DNA of 64,000 nt from Pseudarthrobacter siccitolerans (GTDB lineage Bacteria > Actinomycetota > Actinomycetes > Actinomycetales > Micrococcaceae): contig NZ_CAQI01000053.1 of assembly GCF_001046895.1 (NCBI RefSeq), positions 496,001 through 560,000 on the forward strand, written 5' to 3'. Positions 49,170 through 57,796 of the stretch are shown piece after piece; positions within the stretch are counted from its first letter, which is position 1; every line of letters begins with the position of its first letter. The notes under the pieces were generated by a model that saw only the letters and a program-made list of their open reading frames with translations, had not been told where the DNA came from and searched no databases. The position numbers were made by a program, and so were the translations under genes.

Positions 49170-49201
49170 GCAGTTTGTGTCAGCCCGCAGTTTGTGTCAG
49201 C
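49170..49201. repeat. 17-base tandem repeat at the 3' end of the aldolase gene
   Basis: CAGTTTGTGTCAGC occurs at 49171-49184 and again at 49188-49201, 17 bases apart. The second copy contains the TGA stop of the aldolase gene (49197-49199, minus strand); the first repeats it outside the gene. Confidence 0.8.
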
Positions 49202-49820
49202 GCAGCGCGGCAGCCCCCTGCGCCAGCCGGGTAATCTGCGCCCAGTCCTCACCTTCGACGGCGGCGCGCGGCGTGAGCCAGCTCCCGCCGACGCAGGTGA
49301 CGTTCGGCAACGCCAGGTAGTCCGGTGCGGAGGCAAGGCTGATGCCGCCGGTGGGGCAGAACTGGACGGCCGGGATGGGCGCCCCGATGGCGGCGAGGTA
49401 ATCAGGCCCGCCGGCGGGTCCGGCCGGGAAGAACTTCATCGCCGTCAGGCCGCGCTCCAGGACCGCCAGCACTTCACCCACGGTTGCCACTCCGGGCAGC
49501 ACTGGAACCTCGAGCTGGAGCATGTGGTCCAGCAGCGTTACCGTCACGCCGGGGCTGACCAGGAACTGGGCACCCGCGGACACGGCGTCGTCGGCCTGCG
49601 CCGGAGTGAGGATGGTGCCCGCACCCACCAGGATGTCCGGCACTTCGTTTGCAATGCGCTTCAGTGATTCAAGCGCGCTGTCCGTGCGCAGCGTCAGCTC
49701 GATGATGCGGACCCCACCCTCAACCAAGGCGCGCGCCACGGGAACGGCGTGCTGGGGATCGGCGATGGTGACCACCGGGATGACAGGGGAAACGTGCAGG
49801 ACGCTGGTTGCGTCAGCCAT
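49197..49820 (-). CDS. eda: KDPG / 4-hydroxy-2-oxoglutarate aldolase
   Basis: A 207-residue class I aldolase cleaving 2-keto-3-deoxy-6-phosphogluconate to pyruvate and glyceraldehyde-3-phosphate. Family features are PVIPVVTIADPQHAVPVARA, IIELTLRTDSALESLKRIA (catalytic Glu), VGAGTILTPAQADDAV, and the Schiff-base lysine in TAMKFFPAGPAGGPDYLAAI, followed by FCPTGGIS. It overlaps the upstream dehydrogenase by 8 bases. It is the terminal step of the mannonate-KDG-KDPG route encoded by 49813-53461. Confidence 0.95.
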   Translation of the reverse strand: MADATSVLHVSPVIPVVTIADPQHAVPVARALVEGGVRIIELTLRTDSALESLKRIANEVPDILVGAGTILTPAQADDAVSAGAQFLVSPGVTVTLLDHMLQLEVPVLPGVATVGEVLAVLERGLTAMKFFPAGPAGGPDYLAAIGAPIPAVQFCPTGGISLASAPDYLALPNVTCVGGSWLTPRAAVEGEDWAQITRLAQGAAALR

Positions 49821-51279
49821 GGGTAATCTCTTTTCTCAGGCTATCCAGCCCGGTGTCGATGATGCGGTACCAGTGGGCCAGCAGGTCCGCGAAAGTGGTG
49901 TTGGCCGCGAGTTCGGCGTCAAAAATGCTGCGCACGCCCAGAAGCGCCGGCACCACGGTGGCGGCGGACCGCTCAGCGGGCAGGGCCTCCTGGAGCTCCT
50001 CCGCCAGGGGATCGTTCAGGTCTGCCGCAGCAGTGGTGGCCACGTGGTGCATCCATGCGGCCACGGCGAGCGCGGCCCAGCGTGGCTCCCGGCCGGCGTC
50101 GAGGGCGGCACGGGCGGTGGTCAGCAGCCGGAGGCCGATTTTCTGCGACCCGTCGCTGCCCACCTTGGCGGTGGTGTGGCCCAGTGCCGGGTTCGCGAAG
50201 CGCTTGAGGACCTGGGCGCAGTACGTTTCTCCGTCCAATCCCTTGGGCAGGCTGATGGTGGGCAGCGCGTCCTCGGCCAGCATCCGCTGACAGGCAACGC
50301 GGAAGGCGTCCTCGGCGACGGCGTCGCTGATGGTCGCCTTGCCGCTGGCCAGTCCCAGGTAGGCCAGCATCGAGTGGCTCGCGTTGAGCAGGCGCAGCTT
50401 GGCCGCCTCCCACGCCGCTACATCATTGCTGAACAGCGCCCCGGCCTGTTCCCAGGCGGGCCGGTCCCCCGCGAAGTTGTCCTCAATGACCCACTGCATA
50501 AAAGGCTCGGCCACCACGGCGGCCTCGTCCCGCAGCCCGAGTTCACGTTCGACGGCATCAAGGTCACCTGCCGTGGTGGCCGGCACCATCCGGTCCACCA
50601 TGGTGCTGGGGAAGGTGACGTTGTCCTCAAGCCACGCAAGCAGCGGTCCGGATTCGTCCTCGGGAAGGGCGGCGGCGAACGCCCGCACCAGGGTGCCGGT
50701 CAGTTCACCGTTGCCCGGCAGGTTGTCGCACGAGACCACGGTCAGCGGTCTCCCGCCGGCCAGGGCCCGCTTCTGGATGCCGCGGGCGACCTGTCCGATG
50801 GCGGTCAGCGGCGGGTTCCCGGCGAGATCGGCCTGGACCTGGTCATCCGCGAGGTTCAGGGAACCCGTGTGAGGATCGATCCGGTAGCCCTTTTCGGTGA
50901 CCGTCAGCGTCACCACCTGCGTGCTGTCCGCGGCGATCCGGTCCACGACGGCATCCGGCTGGTCCCGGCCCGAGATGGCCTCCACGATGCTGGACACCAC
51001 GCGGAGCGGCGCGGCGCCGCTCCCCCGCTCAGCGATGCAGAAGAGTCCGTCCTGGGGAGCCAACTGGCGTGCCACGGTGTCGGAACGCTGGGTGACCCCG
51101 ATGATCCCCCAGCCGGAATCACCGGTGGCGAGCATCGCTTCCTCGGTGAAAACGGCGGTGTGGGCGCGGGCGAAGGCACCCAGGCCGAGGTGGACGATGC
51201 CGGGCCGGATAGTCCGGCCCGCGAGGGGTGCGAGGTGTTGGCCGTCGCCGGCAAGGGAGGCGGCGCTTAGGCGTGTGAT
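49813..51279 (-). CDS. uxuB: Mannitol dehydrogenase family protein, fructuronate reductase-like, with apparent ATC start
   Basis: A ~488-residue polyol/uronate NAD-dependent dehydrogenase; with mannonate dehydratase and KDG kinase next to it, D-fructuronate reductase (fructuronate to mannonate) is most likely. The true N terminus must lie upstream of the first ATG (51135), because the family's cofactor motif IVHLGLGAFARAHTAVFTEE is encoded in frame from about 51195. No ATG, GTG, TTG or CTG exists in frame between that motif and the SD. A strong GGAAGGAG sits 7 bases before an ATC codon at 51279-51277 (ATC ACA CGC CTA), suggesting a rare ATC start or a mutated ATG. Other motifs are VSCDNLPGNG and the C-terminal LLGVRSIFDAEL. 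It overlaps eda by 8 bases. Confidence 0.85.
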   Translation of the reverse strand: MTRLSAASLAGDGQHLAPLAGRTIRPGIVHLGLGAFARAHTAVFTEEAMLATGDSGWGIIGVTQRSDTVARQLAPQDGLFCIAERGSGAAPLRVVSSIVEAISGRDQPDAVVDRIAADSTQVVTLTVTEKGYRIDPHTGSLNLADDQVQADLAGNPPLTAIGQVARGIQKRALAGGRPLTVVSCDNLPGNGELTGTLVRAFAAALPEDESGPLLAWLEDNVTFPSTMVDRMVPATTAGDLDAVERELGLRDEAAVVAEPFMQWVIEDNFAGDRPAWEQAGALFSNDVAAWEAAKLRLLNASHSMLAYLGLASGKATISDAVAEDAFRVACQRMLAEDALPTISLPKGLDGETYCAQVLKRFANPALGHTTAKVGSDGSQKIGLRLLTTARAALDAGREPRWAALAVAAWMHHVATTAAADLNDPLAEELQEALPAERSAATVVPALLGVRSIFDAELAANTTFADLLAHWYRIIDTGLDSLRKEITHG

Positions 51280-52253
51280 GGCGCTGCTCCTTCCGGTGCC
51301 AGGCCGATGGAAGCGTGGGCCCGCGTCTGCTCCAGCGTGGGGATGAAGCCGGTGCCGCCCTTGCCGCCCACCACCAGTGATGCCGCCGCTGCACCGTACC
51401 GGGCAGCGGCAGGAAGGGTGTCGCCAAGGACCAGGCGGGCGGTGAGGGTGCCGACAAAGGCATCACCCGCGCCGGTCTGGTCTACAACTGCCGGTGCCGG
51501 AATCGAGTCGATCCAGGTTTTGTCCTGGCCTTCGCCGTCCAGCTGGATGCCGTCGGCACCGCAGGTGACCGCCACGTTCCGCGCACCCAGGCTCCGCAGC
51601 TTCGCGGCGGCCTCCACCGGCGTCGGGCAGTCCAGGAGGGCCGACGTTTCGCCGGGGAAGGACGGGGTAACCACGAAGGCGCGGGGCGCCAGCTCCAGCA
51701 ATGCCTCCGTCGCCTCCTCCACCGAGGTGAGGCGGGGGCGGAAGTTGGGATCGAACACAAAGCGCCTGGCGACAGCGGCGGCCTTGAAAACCGCCGCCCG
51801 GGACGAATCCGAGATGGCGCAGGCGATGCCGCCCGCCACCACGGCGCCGGCGGCGGCGAAAACTGCCGGGTCGACGTCGTCGGGGCCCAGGGTGGACCCG
51901 ACGCTTCCGGTGCGGGCGTAGGAGAACTCGCGCTGGCCGTCGGGGTCGCAGTGGACGAGGTAGACGCCCTGCTGGCCGCGGCGGAACTTCAGCAGGTCAG
52001 GGGAAACGCCAAGTTCCACGATCCGGGAGGCGATCGCCCTGCCGAGGTCGTCGTCGGTCAGGACGGACAGGAGGCCCACGCGCGCGCCGGCGGCAGCGGC
52101 TGCCGCGGCGACGTTCAGGGCGTCGCCGGAGATACCAAGCTGGGCGGGGACGCCATGGCCGAACGCCACGTCGGTGGCCACCTCAACGAGGATCTCCCCC
52201 ATCACGACGACGTCGAACGGCTCTTGCTTCGGGTGTTGGGTTGGGATGCTCAC
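51267..52253 (-). CDS. kdgK: PfkB family kinase, 2-keto-3-deoxygluconate kinase-like
   Basis: A 328-residue ribokinase-family enzyme, likely phosphorylating KDG to KDPG. It begins [20 protein letters not shown], has the sugar-binding [20 protein letters not shown] and the catalytic [20 protein letters not shown]. The GTG start overlaps the mannonate dehydratase stop (GTGA). Its last three residues (Ser-His-Ala) exist only because the expected ATGA junction with uxuB reads ATCA; a G at that position would give TGA and end the protein after Gly-Ala-Ala-Pro. Kinase identity is supported by dehydratase and aldolase genes on each side; the exact hexonate is inferred. Confidence 0.88.
   Translation of the reverse strand: MSIPTQHPKQEPFDVVVMGEILVEVATDVAFGHGVPAQLGISGDALNVAAAAAAAGARVGLLSVLTDDDLGRAIASRIVELGVSPDLLKFRRGQQGVYLVHCDPDGQREFSYARTGSVGSTLGPDDVDPAVFAAAGAVVAGGIACAISDSSRAAVFKAAAVARRFVFDPNFRPRLTSVEEATEALLELAPRAFVVTPSFPGETSALLDCPTPVEAAAKLRSLGARNVAVTCGADGIQLDGEGQDKTWIDSIPAPAVVDQTGAGDAFVGTLTARLVLGDTLPAAARYGAAAASLVVGGKGGTGFIPTLEQTRAHASIGLAPEGAAPSHA
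51287..51294 (-). promoter_or_regulatory. Shine-Dalgarno deciding the unusual uxuB start
   Basis: GGAAGGAG on the minus strand (51294-51287), 7 bases before ATC at 51279. There is no canonical start codon at this distance in any frame, so the site marks a former or non-canonical start. Confidence 0.7.
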
Positions 52254-53461
52254 CAGTCGTGCACCGATCCGTCGAGCCGCCGGTTGATGGGCAGGTACTT
52301 GGGGTCGAACGGGAACCGGGCGGCGGCTTCCTCGTTGAACTCCACACCGATGCCGGGTGCGTCCCCGGGATGCATGTAGCCGTCGTTGAAGGTGTAGGAG
52401 GTGGTGAAGACTTCGTTGGCGGGCTCCCGGTGGCCCATGTATTCCTGGATGCCGAAGTTGGGGATGCTCATGTCCACGTGCAGGGCCGCGGCGAAGGAGG
52501 CCGGCGAGAGGTCGCCGGCGCCGTGGGAGCCGGAGCGCACGCCGTAGAGGTCGGCGAGGGAGAAGATGCGGCGCAGGTGCGTAATGCCGCCGGCGTGCGA
52601 CACGGAGGTGCGGATGTAGTCGATCAGCCGCTCGGTGATCAGCTGCTGGCAGTCCCAGATCGAGTTGAACACCTCGCCCACGGCGATGGGCGTGGTGGTG
52701 TGCTGGCGGATCAGACGGAAGGCGGACTGGTCCTCAGCCGGCGTCGGATCTTCGATCCAGAAGGGACGGTACTGCTCCAAAGAGGCGCCCAGCCGGCCGG
52801 CCTCAATGGGGGTCAGGCGGTGGTGCACGTCGTGCAGGACGTGCACGTTGTAGCCGAACTGTTCGCGCACATGAGCCATCATCTTCGGCGCGAAGTCCAG
52901 GTACGCCGTCGTCTCCCAGGTGTCCTCCTGCGGGACGTTGCCGCTGGCGGGCTCGTAGAGTTTGCCGTCCACCGGGGCGATTCCGTAGGTCTTTTCCAGG
53001 CCCGGCACGGCTGCCTGGGCGCGGATGGCCTTGTAGCCGAGGTCCAGATGGTGCTGGAAGTCTGCGCTGAGGTCCTCCAGCGTGGAACCGCTGGCGTGGC
53101 CGTAGACCATCACGCCCTCACGGGCGGCGCCGCCCAGGAGTTCGTACACGGGCATGCCGGCGGCCTTGCCCTTGATGTCCCAGAGCGCGACGTCGATCGC
53201 GGCGATCGCGGTCATGGTCACCGGGCCACGGCGCCAGTAGGCGCCCTTGTAGAAGTACTGCCAGGCATCCTCGATGCGGCGCGCGTCGCGGCCGATGAGC
53301 AGCGGGCAGAGGTGCTCGGACAGGTAGGACGCCACGGACAGCTCGCGCCCGTTCAGGGTGGCGTCGCCGATGCCGGTGATGCCGTCCTCGGTTTCAATAA
53401 CGAGCGTGACGTAGTTCCGTCCGGGCGACGAAACCACTACCCGTGCGTCGGTGATCTTCAC
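52250..53461 (-). CDS. manD: D-mannonate dehydratase (enolase superfamily, ManD/RspA)
   Basis: A 403-residue enolase-superfamily dehydratase converting mannonate to 2-keto-3-deoxygluconate. Metal ligands are Asp in [12 protein letters not shown], Glu in [11 protein letters not shown] and Glu in [13 protein letters not shown]; the N-terminal [20 protein letters not shown] and the middle [19 protein letters not shown] are typical of ManD. The GTG at 53461 (GAAGGA 7 bases upstream) gives the normal family length; an in-frame ATG at 53530 lies inside a palindrome and is rejected. It is the first gene after that palindrome and overlaps kdgK by 4 bases. Some relatives also dehydrate gluconate at low rates. 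Confidence 0.93.
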   Translation of the reverse strand: MKITDARVVVSSPGRNYVTLVIETEDGITGIGDATLNGRELSVASYLSEHLCPLLIGRDARRIEDAWQYFYKGAYWRRGPVTMTAIAAIDVALWDIKGKAAGMPVYELLGGAAREGVMVYGHASGSTLEDLSADFQHHLDLGYKAIRAQAAVPGLEKTYGIAPVDGKLYEPASGNVPQEDTWETTAYLDFAPKMMAHVREQFGYNVHVLHDVHHRLTPIEAGRLGASLEQYRPFWIEDPTPAEDQSAFRLIRQHTTTPIAVGEVFNSIWDCQQLITERLIDYIRTSVSHAGGITHLRRIFSLADLYGVRSGSHGAGDLSPASFAAALHVDMSIPNFGIQEYMGHREPANEVFTTSYTFNDGYMHPGDAPGIGVEFNEEAAARFPFDPKYLPINRRLDGSVHDW

Positions 53462-53503
53462 TGGTTGGTCCTTCAGGTGTTTTCGGAGAGAGGCAGGTAG
53501 GTC

Positions 53504-53545
53504 GCAGTAAGTGCCGTTATGAGCCGCCATAACGGCACTTACTGC
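53504..53545. repeat. 18-bp perfect inverted repeat between idnD-like and manD genes
   Basis: Arms GCAGTAAGTGCCGTTATG (53504-53521) and its exact complement (53528-53545) with a 6-base loop. It lies between two genes of the same strand. It has no T run, so it may be an mRNA-stabilising or processing hairpin, an attenuator, or an operator. Confidence 0.9.
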
Positions 53546-53565
53546 TACTGAGTTGGATGGGGTTG

Positions 53566-54597
53566 TCAGGGTGTGGTGAGCCGGAGCATGACCTTGCTGC
53601 TGCCGGCGGCGGGATCTGCGGAAACGCGCATGGCTTCCTCCGCCTGGTCAAGATCGAACCTGTGGGTGATGACCGGTGAGACGTCGAGGCCTTCGGCCAT
53701 GGCGCGCAGGGCGTCGGTGATCTCGTCCACGAACCGGTATGAGCCGATCCAGGTGATTTCGCGCGTCACCAGGTCACCCAGTGCAGCGGGGGCAGGGGCG
53801 CCGGGCAGGTTGCCCACCTGGACAATGGTGCCGCCACGGGCCGTGGCGCGCAGGACCCCGCCGAGCACCGCGGGGATGCCGGTGGCTTCGAATACGAGTT
53901 CCATGTCCTGCGGGAGGGAGCCGCCGGCGGAGACGTTCAGCACCTCATCCGCACCCATGGCCTTGGCGATAGCGAGTGAAGCTTCGCTGATGTCCGTGGC
54001 GATGACGTTCCTGGCACCGGCGTGCTTGGCCGCGGCGATAACCAGGGACCCGATGGGGCCGGCGCCGTTCACCAGGACGTCCCGGCCGGTGAGGCTGCCA
54101 ACCCGGCCGACGGCGTGAAGCGCGACGGCGAGGGGCTCGGCCAGTGCGCCGTGCAGTGTGTCCACGCCCTCGGGCAGCGGCCGGATCTGGGAGGCGCGGG
54201 CGAGCTTGCGTTCGCTGAAGCCGCCGTCGGTGTGGGGGTCAAAGGCGGCGGAGCCGAAATACCGGATCTGCGGGTAGAGGTTGGTCCGGCCCGCCAGGCG
54301 CTCCGGCATGGTGCCGTCCCCCACCAGTTCCGCGGGGTGGACGGTGACCGGCTGCCCCACCTCGAGGCCCGTCACGCCGGCGCCCAACTGGGCGATCCGG
54401 CCGGCCACCTCGTGCCCCAGGACCAGCGGGGACTTCAGGACAGCCGTCCCCGACCCGCCGTGGCGCCAGTACGAAAGGTCGGATCCGCAGATGCCGCCCC
54501 ATTCGACGTCGAGCACTACCTCGCCGGGACCGGCTACCGGCTCCGGCCGTTCGTCGATCCGGAGATCGTTCGCCCCGTGGACTACAACGGCTTTCAT
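53566..54597 (-). CDS. Zinc-dependent alcohol dehydrogenase, L-idonate 5-dehydrogenase-like
   Basis: A 343-residue MDR-family dehydrogenase. Catalytic zinc ligands are in [16 protein letters not shown] (Cys) and [11 protein letters not shown] (His, Glu); the NAD motif is [20 protein letters not shown]. The ATG at 54597 ([20 protein letters not shown]) lies in an ATGA overlap with the symporter gene upstream. The four-Cys structural zinc loop of many ADHs is absent, as in idonate/sorbitol dehydrogenase relatives. In this operon it probably oxidises a hexonate (idonate) or a polyol at C5; L-idonate 5-dehydrogenase is the best guess. Confidence 0.87.
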   Translation of the reverse strand: MKAVVVHGANDLRIDERPEPVAGPGEVVLDVEWGGICGSDLSYWRHGGSGTAVLKSPLVLGHEVAGRIAQLGAGVTGLEVGQPVTVHPAELVGDGTMPERLAGRTNLYPQIRYFGSAAFDPHTDGGFSERKLARASQIRPLPEGVDTLHGALAEPLAVALHAVGRVGSLTGRDVLVNGAGPIGSLVIAAAKHAGARNVIATDISEASLAIAKAMGADEVLNVSAGGSLPQDMELVFEATGIPAVLGGVLRATARGGTIVQVGNLPGAPAPAALGDLVTREITWIGSYRFVDEITDALRAMAEGLDVSPVITHRFDLDQAEEAMRVSADPAAGSSKVMLRLTTP

Positions 54598-55976
54598 ACT
54601 GCGTCTTCCAGGCGGACCATGTCGCGGCCGCGGACCTCGGGGCCGACGGCGGCGGAGATGAGGGTGATCAGTGAGTAGGCGATGAGCATCGCGGCCAAGG
54701 GCCACCAGTGGCCGGTGATCGCGGTGAGCGTCGCTGCCAGCAGCGGGCCGATGGCGGTGGCCAGGATGCCGCCGATTTCCTTCGCCAGGGCGAGCTGGGT
54801 GAAGCGGGTCCGGGCTCCGAAGAACTCGGCCATGGTGACACTCTCCATGGCGAAGAGGCTCAGGACGCCCAGGTTCAGGCCGATGATCATGGCGACGGTG
54901 ATGAGGACGGTGTTTCCGCTGGTGACCATCAGCAGCATGGGGATGGCGAACAGCGCGGTGAGGGAGCTCAGGGCCAGATAGAGCGGCCGGCGTCCGAAGC
55001 GGTCGCCGAGGATGCCCATGACGGGGATGGTCACGAACCCAAGCAGGGAGCCGTACATGATGGCGGTGGTGCCCACGCTCTTGTCGACCAGGAGGACGGT
55101 GGCGAGGTAACCGATGATGAAGGTCTGGATCAGGCCGGAGTTGCCTGCCTGCCCGAAGCGCAGGCCGAGGGCGATCAGGAATGCCTTGCCCTTGCGCTGG
55201 TGCAGTGCTGCTTCGATGGTGCTGGTTTTGGCCAACTCGTCCGCGGCGGCGATTTCGCGCTTGGACAGTGCGACGCCGTCCACCACGTCGGCACGCTCTT
55301 CAAAGACGGGGCTTTCCTTGACCGAGCGGCGGACCCAGACGGCGAAAATCATGAGCACGAAGCTGAACAGGAACGGGATGCGCCAGCCCCAGCTCAGCAG
55401 GTCTTCTTCAGACAGGGTGGACACAAGGATTGCCCAGATGGCGGAGGCGGCGAGGGTTCCGGAGTTGGTGCCCAGGCATACGAGTGACGAGATCAGGCCA
55501 CGGCGGCGGGCGGGAGCGAACTCAGCCAGCATTACCGTTGCGCCGGCGATTTCCGCGCCGGCACCGAAGCCCTGTGCCAGGCGCAGGGCCACCAGCAGGA
55601 TGGGTGCCCAGATGCCGATCATTGCGTAGGTGGGGAGGACACCGATCAGCGTTGTGGACGCACCCATCAGGGCGATGGTGATGAAGAGGACCTTCTTGCG
55701 GCCGATCCTGTCACCCATCCGGCCGAAGTACACGGCACCTGCAAGGCGGGCAACATACCCAACGCCGTAGGTTGCCATCGCGGCGATCAGGCCAATGACC
55801 GGGCTGACATCGGGGAAGAAGAGCTTGTTGAAGACGATGGCTGCCGCCAGCGAGTAGAGCTGGAAGTCCATGAACTCCATAGCCGTTCCCAGCCAGCCGG
55901 AGACGGCGACCTTCGCCAGTTCTTTGGTGGGTTTTGCCTCCGGCTTGGTGTTGGGGGGCGCAATGCTTTCGGTCAT
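54594..55976 (-). CDS. MFS transporter, metabolite:H+ symporter (MHS) family
   Basis: A 460-residue carrier of the MHS/ProP-ShiA type with 12 helices. Signatures are VSGWLGTAMEFMDFQLYSLA, ARLAGAVYFGRMGDRIGRKK and RLAQGFGAGAEIAGATVMLA. The ATG at 55976 has AAAGGAG 8 bases upstream. It is the first gene of the hexuronate run and is divergent from the GntR regulator, so it most likely imports an organic acid such as a hexuronate or hexonate. Residues ~245-285 form the long charged central loop of the family. Confidence 0.92.
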   Translation of the reverse strand: MTESIAPPNTKPEAKPTKELAKVAVSGWLGTAMEFMDFQLYSLAAAIVFNKLFFPDVSPVIGLIAAMATYGVGYVARLAGAVYFGRMGDRIGRKKVLFITIALMGASTTLIGVLPTYAMIGIWAPILLVALRLAQGFGAGAEIAGATVMLAEFAPARRRGLISSLVCLGTNSGTLAASAIWAILVSTLSEEDLLSWGWRIPFLFSFVLMIFAVWVRRSVKESPVFEERADVVDGVALSKREIAAADELAKTSTIEAALHQRKGKAFLIALGLRFGQAGNSGLIQTFIIGYLATVLLVDKSVGTTAIMYGSLLGFVTIPVMGILGDRFGRRPLYLALSSLTALFAIPMLLMVTSGNTVLITVAMIIGLNLGVLSLFAMESVTMAEFFGARTRFTQLALAKEIGGILATAIGPLLAATLTAITGHWWPLAAMLIAYSLITLISAAVGPEVRGRDMVRLEDAV

Positions 55977-56063
55977 CAGGTGCTCCTTTGCAGGCGATGT
56001 GAACGAAGGGGATAAGACGGGGGACGCTGGCGGGTCTGCAACAAGTGACCAGCAGCACGTTCT

Positions 56064-56092
56064 ACTACCATACAAGCACTACCATTCTAGTG
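56064..56092. promoter_or_regulatory. Operator candidate for the GntR regulator
   Basis: ACTACCAT occurs twice, at 56064-56071 and 56078-56085 (14-base period), and CACTA-CCATTC-TAGTG forms a 5+6+5 dyad at 56077-56092. The cluster is AT-richer than its surroundings and lies 24 bases before the gntR start and about 90 before the symporter gene. Confidence 0.55.
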
Positions 56093-56115
56093 TGTCAACA
56101 GCATAGAATGAGGTC

Positions 56116-56841
56116 ATGGCTAGGGAAAAACACGGCGCGGCCCCGCGGCTGTCCGTACGGGACCAGACCCTTGAGACACTCCGGCGGCGCATCATTTCGC
56201 TGCAGCTGCCTCCGGGAGAACCGCTGTCCGAGAACGAACTCGCGCAGGAACTGGGCGTCAGCAGGACGCCGGTTCGCGAGAGCCTGATCCTGCTGCGCGA
56301 AGAGGGCCTGGTCCAGGTCTTCCCCCAGATCGGCTCCTTTGTGTCGCTGGTGGACCTGGGCCGGGTGTCCGAGGCCCAGTTTGTCCGCGAGGCGATCGAA
56401 TGCGCGTCGCTGCGTGACCTGGCCGTGGACAGCGCGGGCATCGCCGGCCTGCGGGAGATCTTGAAGGCCCAGTCAGATGCCGATGCCGCGGGCGACGTGG
56501 AGGAATTCTTCCGGCTTGATGAGGACTTCCACCGGGAGCTGCTGCGCCTCGCCGGGCACGAGTCCGCCTGGGCGGCGGTCAACTCCGCCAAGGCCCACCT
56601 GGACCGCGCCCGCCGCCTCAGCCTGCTTGACACGCGACCCGTGGCCACCCTCATCGAACAGCACACCGCCGTGGTGGATGCCCTCGAAACCAACAACCTC
56701 AACGACGCCGACAGCAGCCTCCGCGTTCACCTGCGGGGTGTTTTCGAGGACGTCCAGCGCATCCAGGAGTCCACCCCGGAGCTCTTTTCCGACGGTGCGG
56801 CGCCGCGTCCCGGCAGGCGGAGCGTCGCGCGGCTGACGTAG
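56116..56841 (+). CDS. GntR family (FadR-type) transcriptional regulator
   Basis: A 241-residue regulator. Residues ~14-80 are the GntR winged helix (LSVRDQTLETLRRRIISLQL, then LSENELAQELGVSRTPVRES); residues ~90-220 are the all-helical FCD domain with FFRLDEDFHRELLRLAGHES (Asp and His of the metal site). FadR/FCD members commonly respond to sugar acids such as uronates and gluconate, which fits the divergent hexuronate operon. The ATG at 56116 has a GAATGAGG-type SD. The last codons and stop are part of a 19-base tandem repeat. Confidence 0.92.
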   Translation: MAREKHGAAPRLSVRDQTLETLRRRIISLQLPPGEPLSENELAQELGVSRTPVRESLILLREEGLVQVFPQIGSFVSLVDLGRVSEAQFVREAIECASLRDLAVDSAGIAGLREILKAQSDADAAGDVEEFFRLDEDFHRELLRLAGHESAWAAVNSAKAHLDRARRLSLLDTRPVATLIEQHTAVVDALETNNLNDADSSLRVHLRGVFEDVQRIQESTPELFSDGAAPRPGRRSVARLT

Positions 56842-56863
56842 CATCGCGCGGCCGACGCAGCAT
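56826..56863. repeat. 19-base tandem repeat spanning the gntR stop codon
   Basis: CGCGCGGCTGACGTAGCAT (56826-56844) is followed at once by CGCGCGGCCGACGCAGCAT (56845-56863), two mismatches apart. The first copy contains the TAG stop of the GntR gene; in the second the same codon reads CAG. Confidence 0.88.
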
Positions 56864-56872
56864 CGCGGGCAG

Positions 56873-57691
56873 TCAGGCAGCCTTTCGTGTCCAGCCCAGC
56901 AGCTCCTGCACCAGCTCCCGGCACTTCAGGTAAGCCGGCGCTGCGGGATCGATCAGCGCGAAGTGGTCGCCGGGAACGGTCACCAGCTCTGCGGGGACTT
57001 GCCCGCCGCGGCTCGCCTCGACATAGCTTTCGGACATCGCCAGCGGAACGTCGTCATCCTCCGTGGCGTGCACGGCACAAACCGGAACGTCCAGCGGGAG
57101 GGCTGCCATCGGGTCCGCGTACCGGTGCCGGCCCGGAAATTCCGACGACGGCCCGCCCAGCAGGTTGGTGACGGCACCGTTGCTGAGGTTGAGCCTTTCG
57201 GCCTCTGCCAGGTTCAGGACGCCGGACTGGCTCACCACCCCGGTGAGGCGGACGCCGTCGTCCCCCGACCCGACGTCGCGGTGCTCAGGTTCCAACTCCA
57301 ACTCACCCAGCCGGCCCCGCCCAGCCGCCCAGACTGCCAGATGCCCGCCGGCCGAATGCCCGAGGGCCACCACGTTGGCCAGGTCCAGTGCATGCGGGCC
57401 GGCGAGCTCCTGCAGTTTGTCGATGCCGGCGAGGATGTCCTGGAAAGTCCCCGGCCAGCCTCCGCCGTTTCCCGCGCGGCGGTACTCCAGGTTCCACGCC
57501 GCCACCCCGCGGGCGGCCAGGTCCGCGGCCAGCGGTTCCCCCAGCCCGGCACCGTACCGCGGGCGCCAGTAGCCGCCGTGGATCACCACCACCACGCCTC
57601 GGTGCGTACCGCCGTCGGGCAGTTCGGGGAGGAACAGTTCGCCCCACTGGCTGGGGTCATCGCCGTAGAAATACCTGTGCCGCTGCGCCAT
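56873..57691 (-). CDS. Alpha/beta hydrolase, arylformamidase/esterase-like
   Basis: A 272-residue hydrolase. VVVVIHGGYWRPRYG carries the HGGYW oxyanion motif at residues 38-42, typical of kynurenine-formamidase-like and BD-FAE proteins; the nucleophile is in ALGHSAGGHLAVW, and the Asp and His of the triad in TEDDDVPLAMS and PGDHFALIDP. The ATG at 57691 is chosen as the short family start, although SD support is weak. No signal peptide. It is convergent with gntR and divergent from the GYD gene. It could cleave aryl esters or formamides arising from aromatic catabolism; the substrate is unknown. Confidence 0.87.
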   Translation of the reverse strand: MAQRHRYFYGDDPSQWGELFLPELPDGGTHRGVVVVIHGGYWRPRYGAGLGEPLAADLAARGVAAWNLEYRRAGNGGGWPGTFQDILAGIDKLQELAGPHALDLANVVALGHSAGGHLAVWAAGRGRLGELELEPEHRDVGSGDDGVRLTGVVSQSGVLNLAEAERLNLSNGAVTNLLGGPSSEFPGRHRYADPMAALPLDVPVCAVHATEDDDVPLAMSESYVEASRGGQVPAELVTVPGDHFALIDPAAPAYLKCRELVQELLGWTRKAA

Positions 57692-57796
57692 GTGCCGAGC
57701 GTACCCCGCCCTGGCAATCCGGCCGTTGCAGCGGGGCCAACGCACTGCCATCCTGAGTGGATCCGCACTTCCAGCACTCCAGTAAAGGACGAGAAG

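Noticed and set aside
53462-53530. A longer N terminus for mannonate dehydratase starting inside the palindrome
   Set aside because: The GTG at 53461 with an SD gives the family's normal length, and the upstream ATG falls in the inverted repeat.
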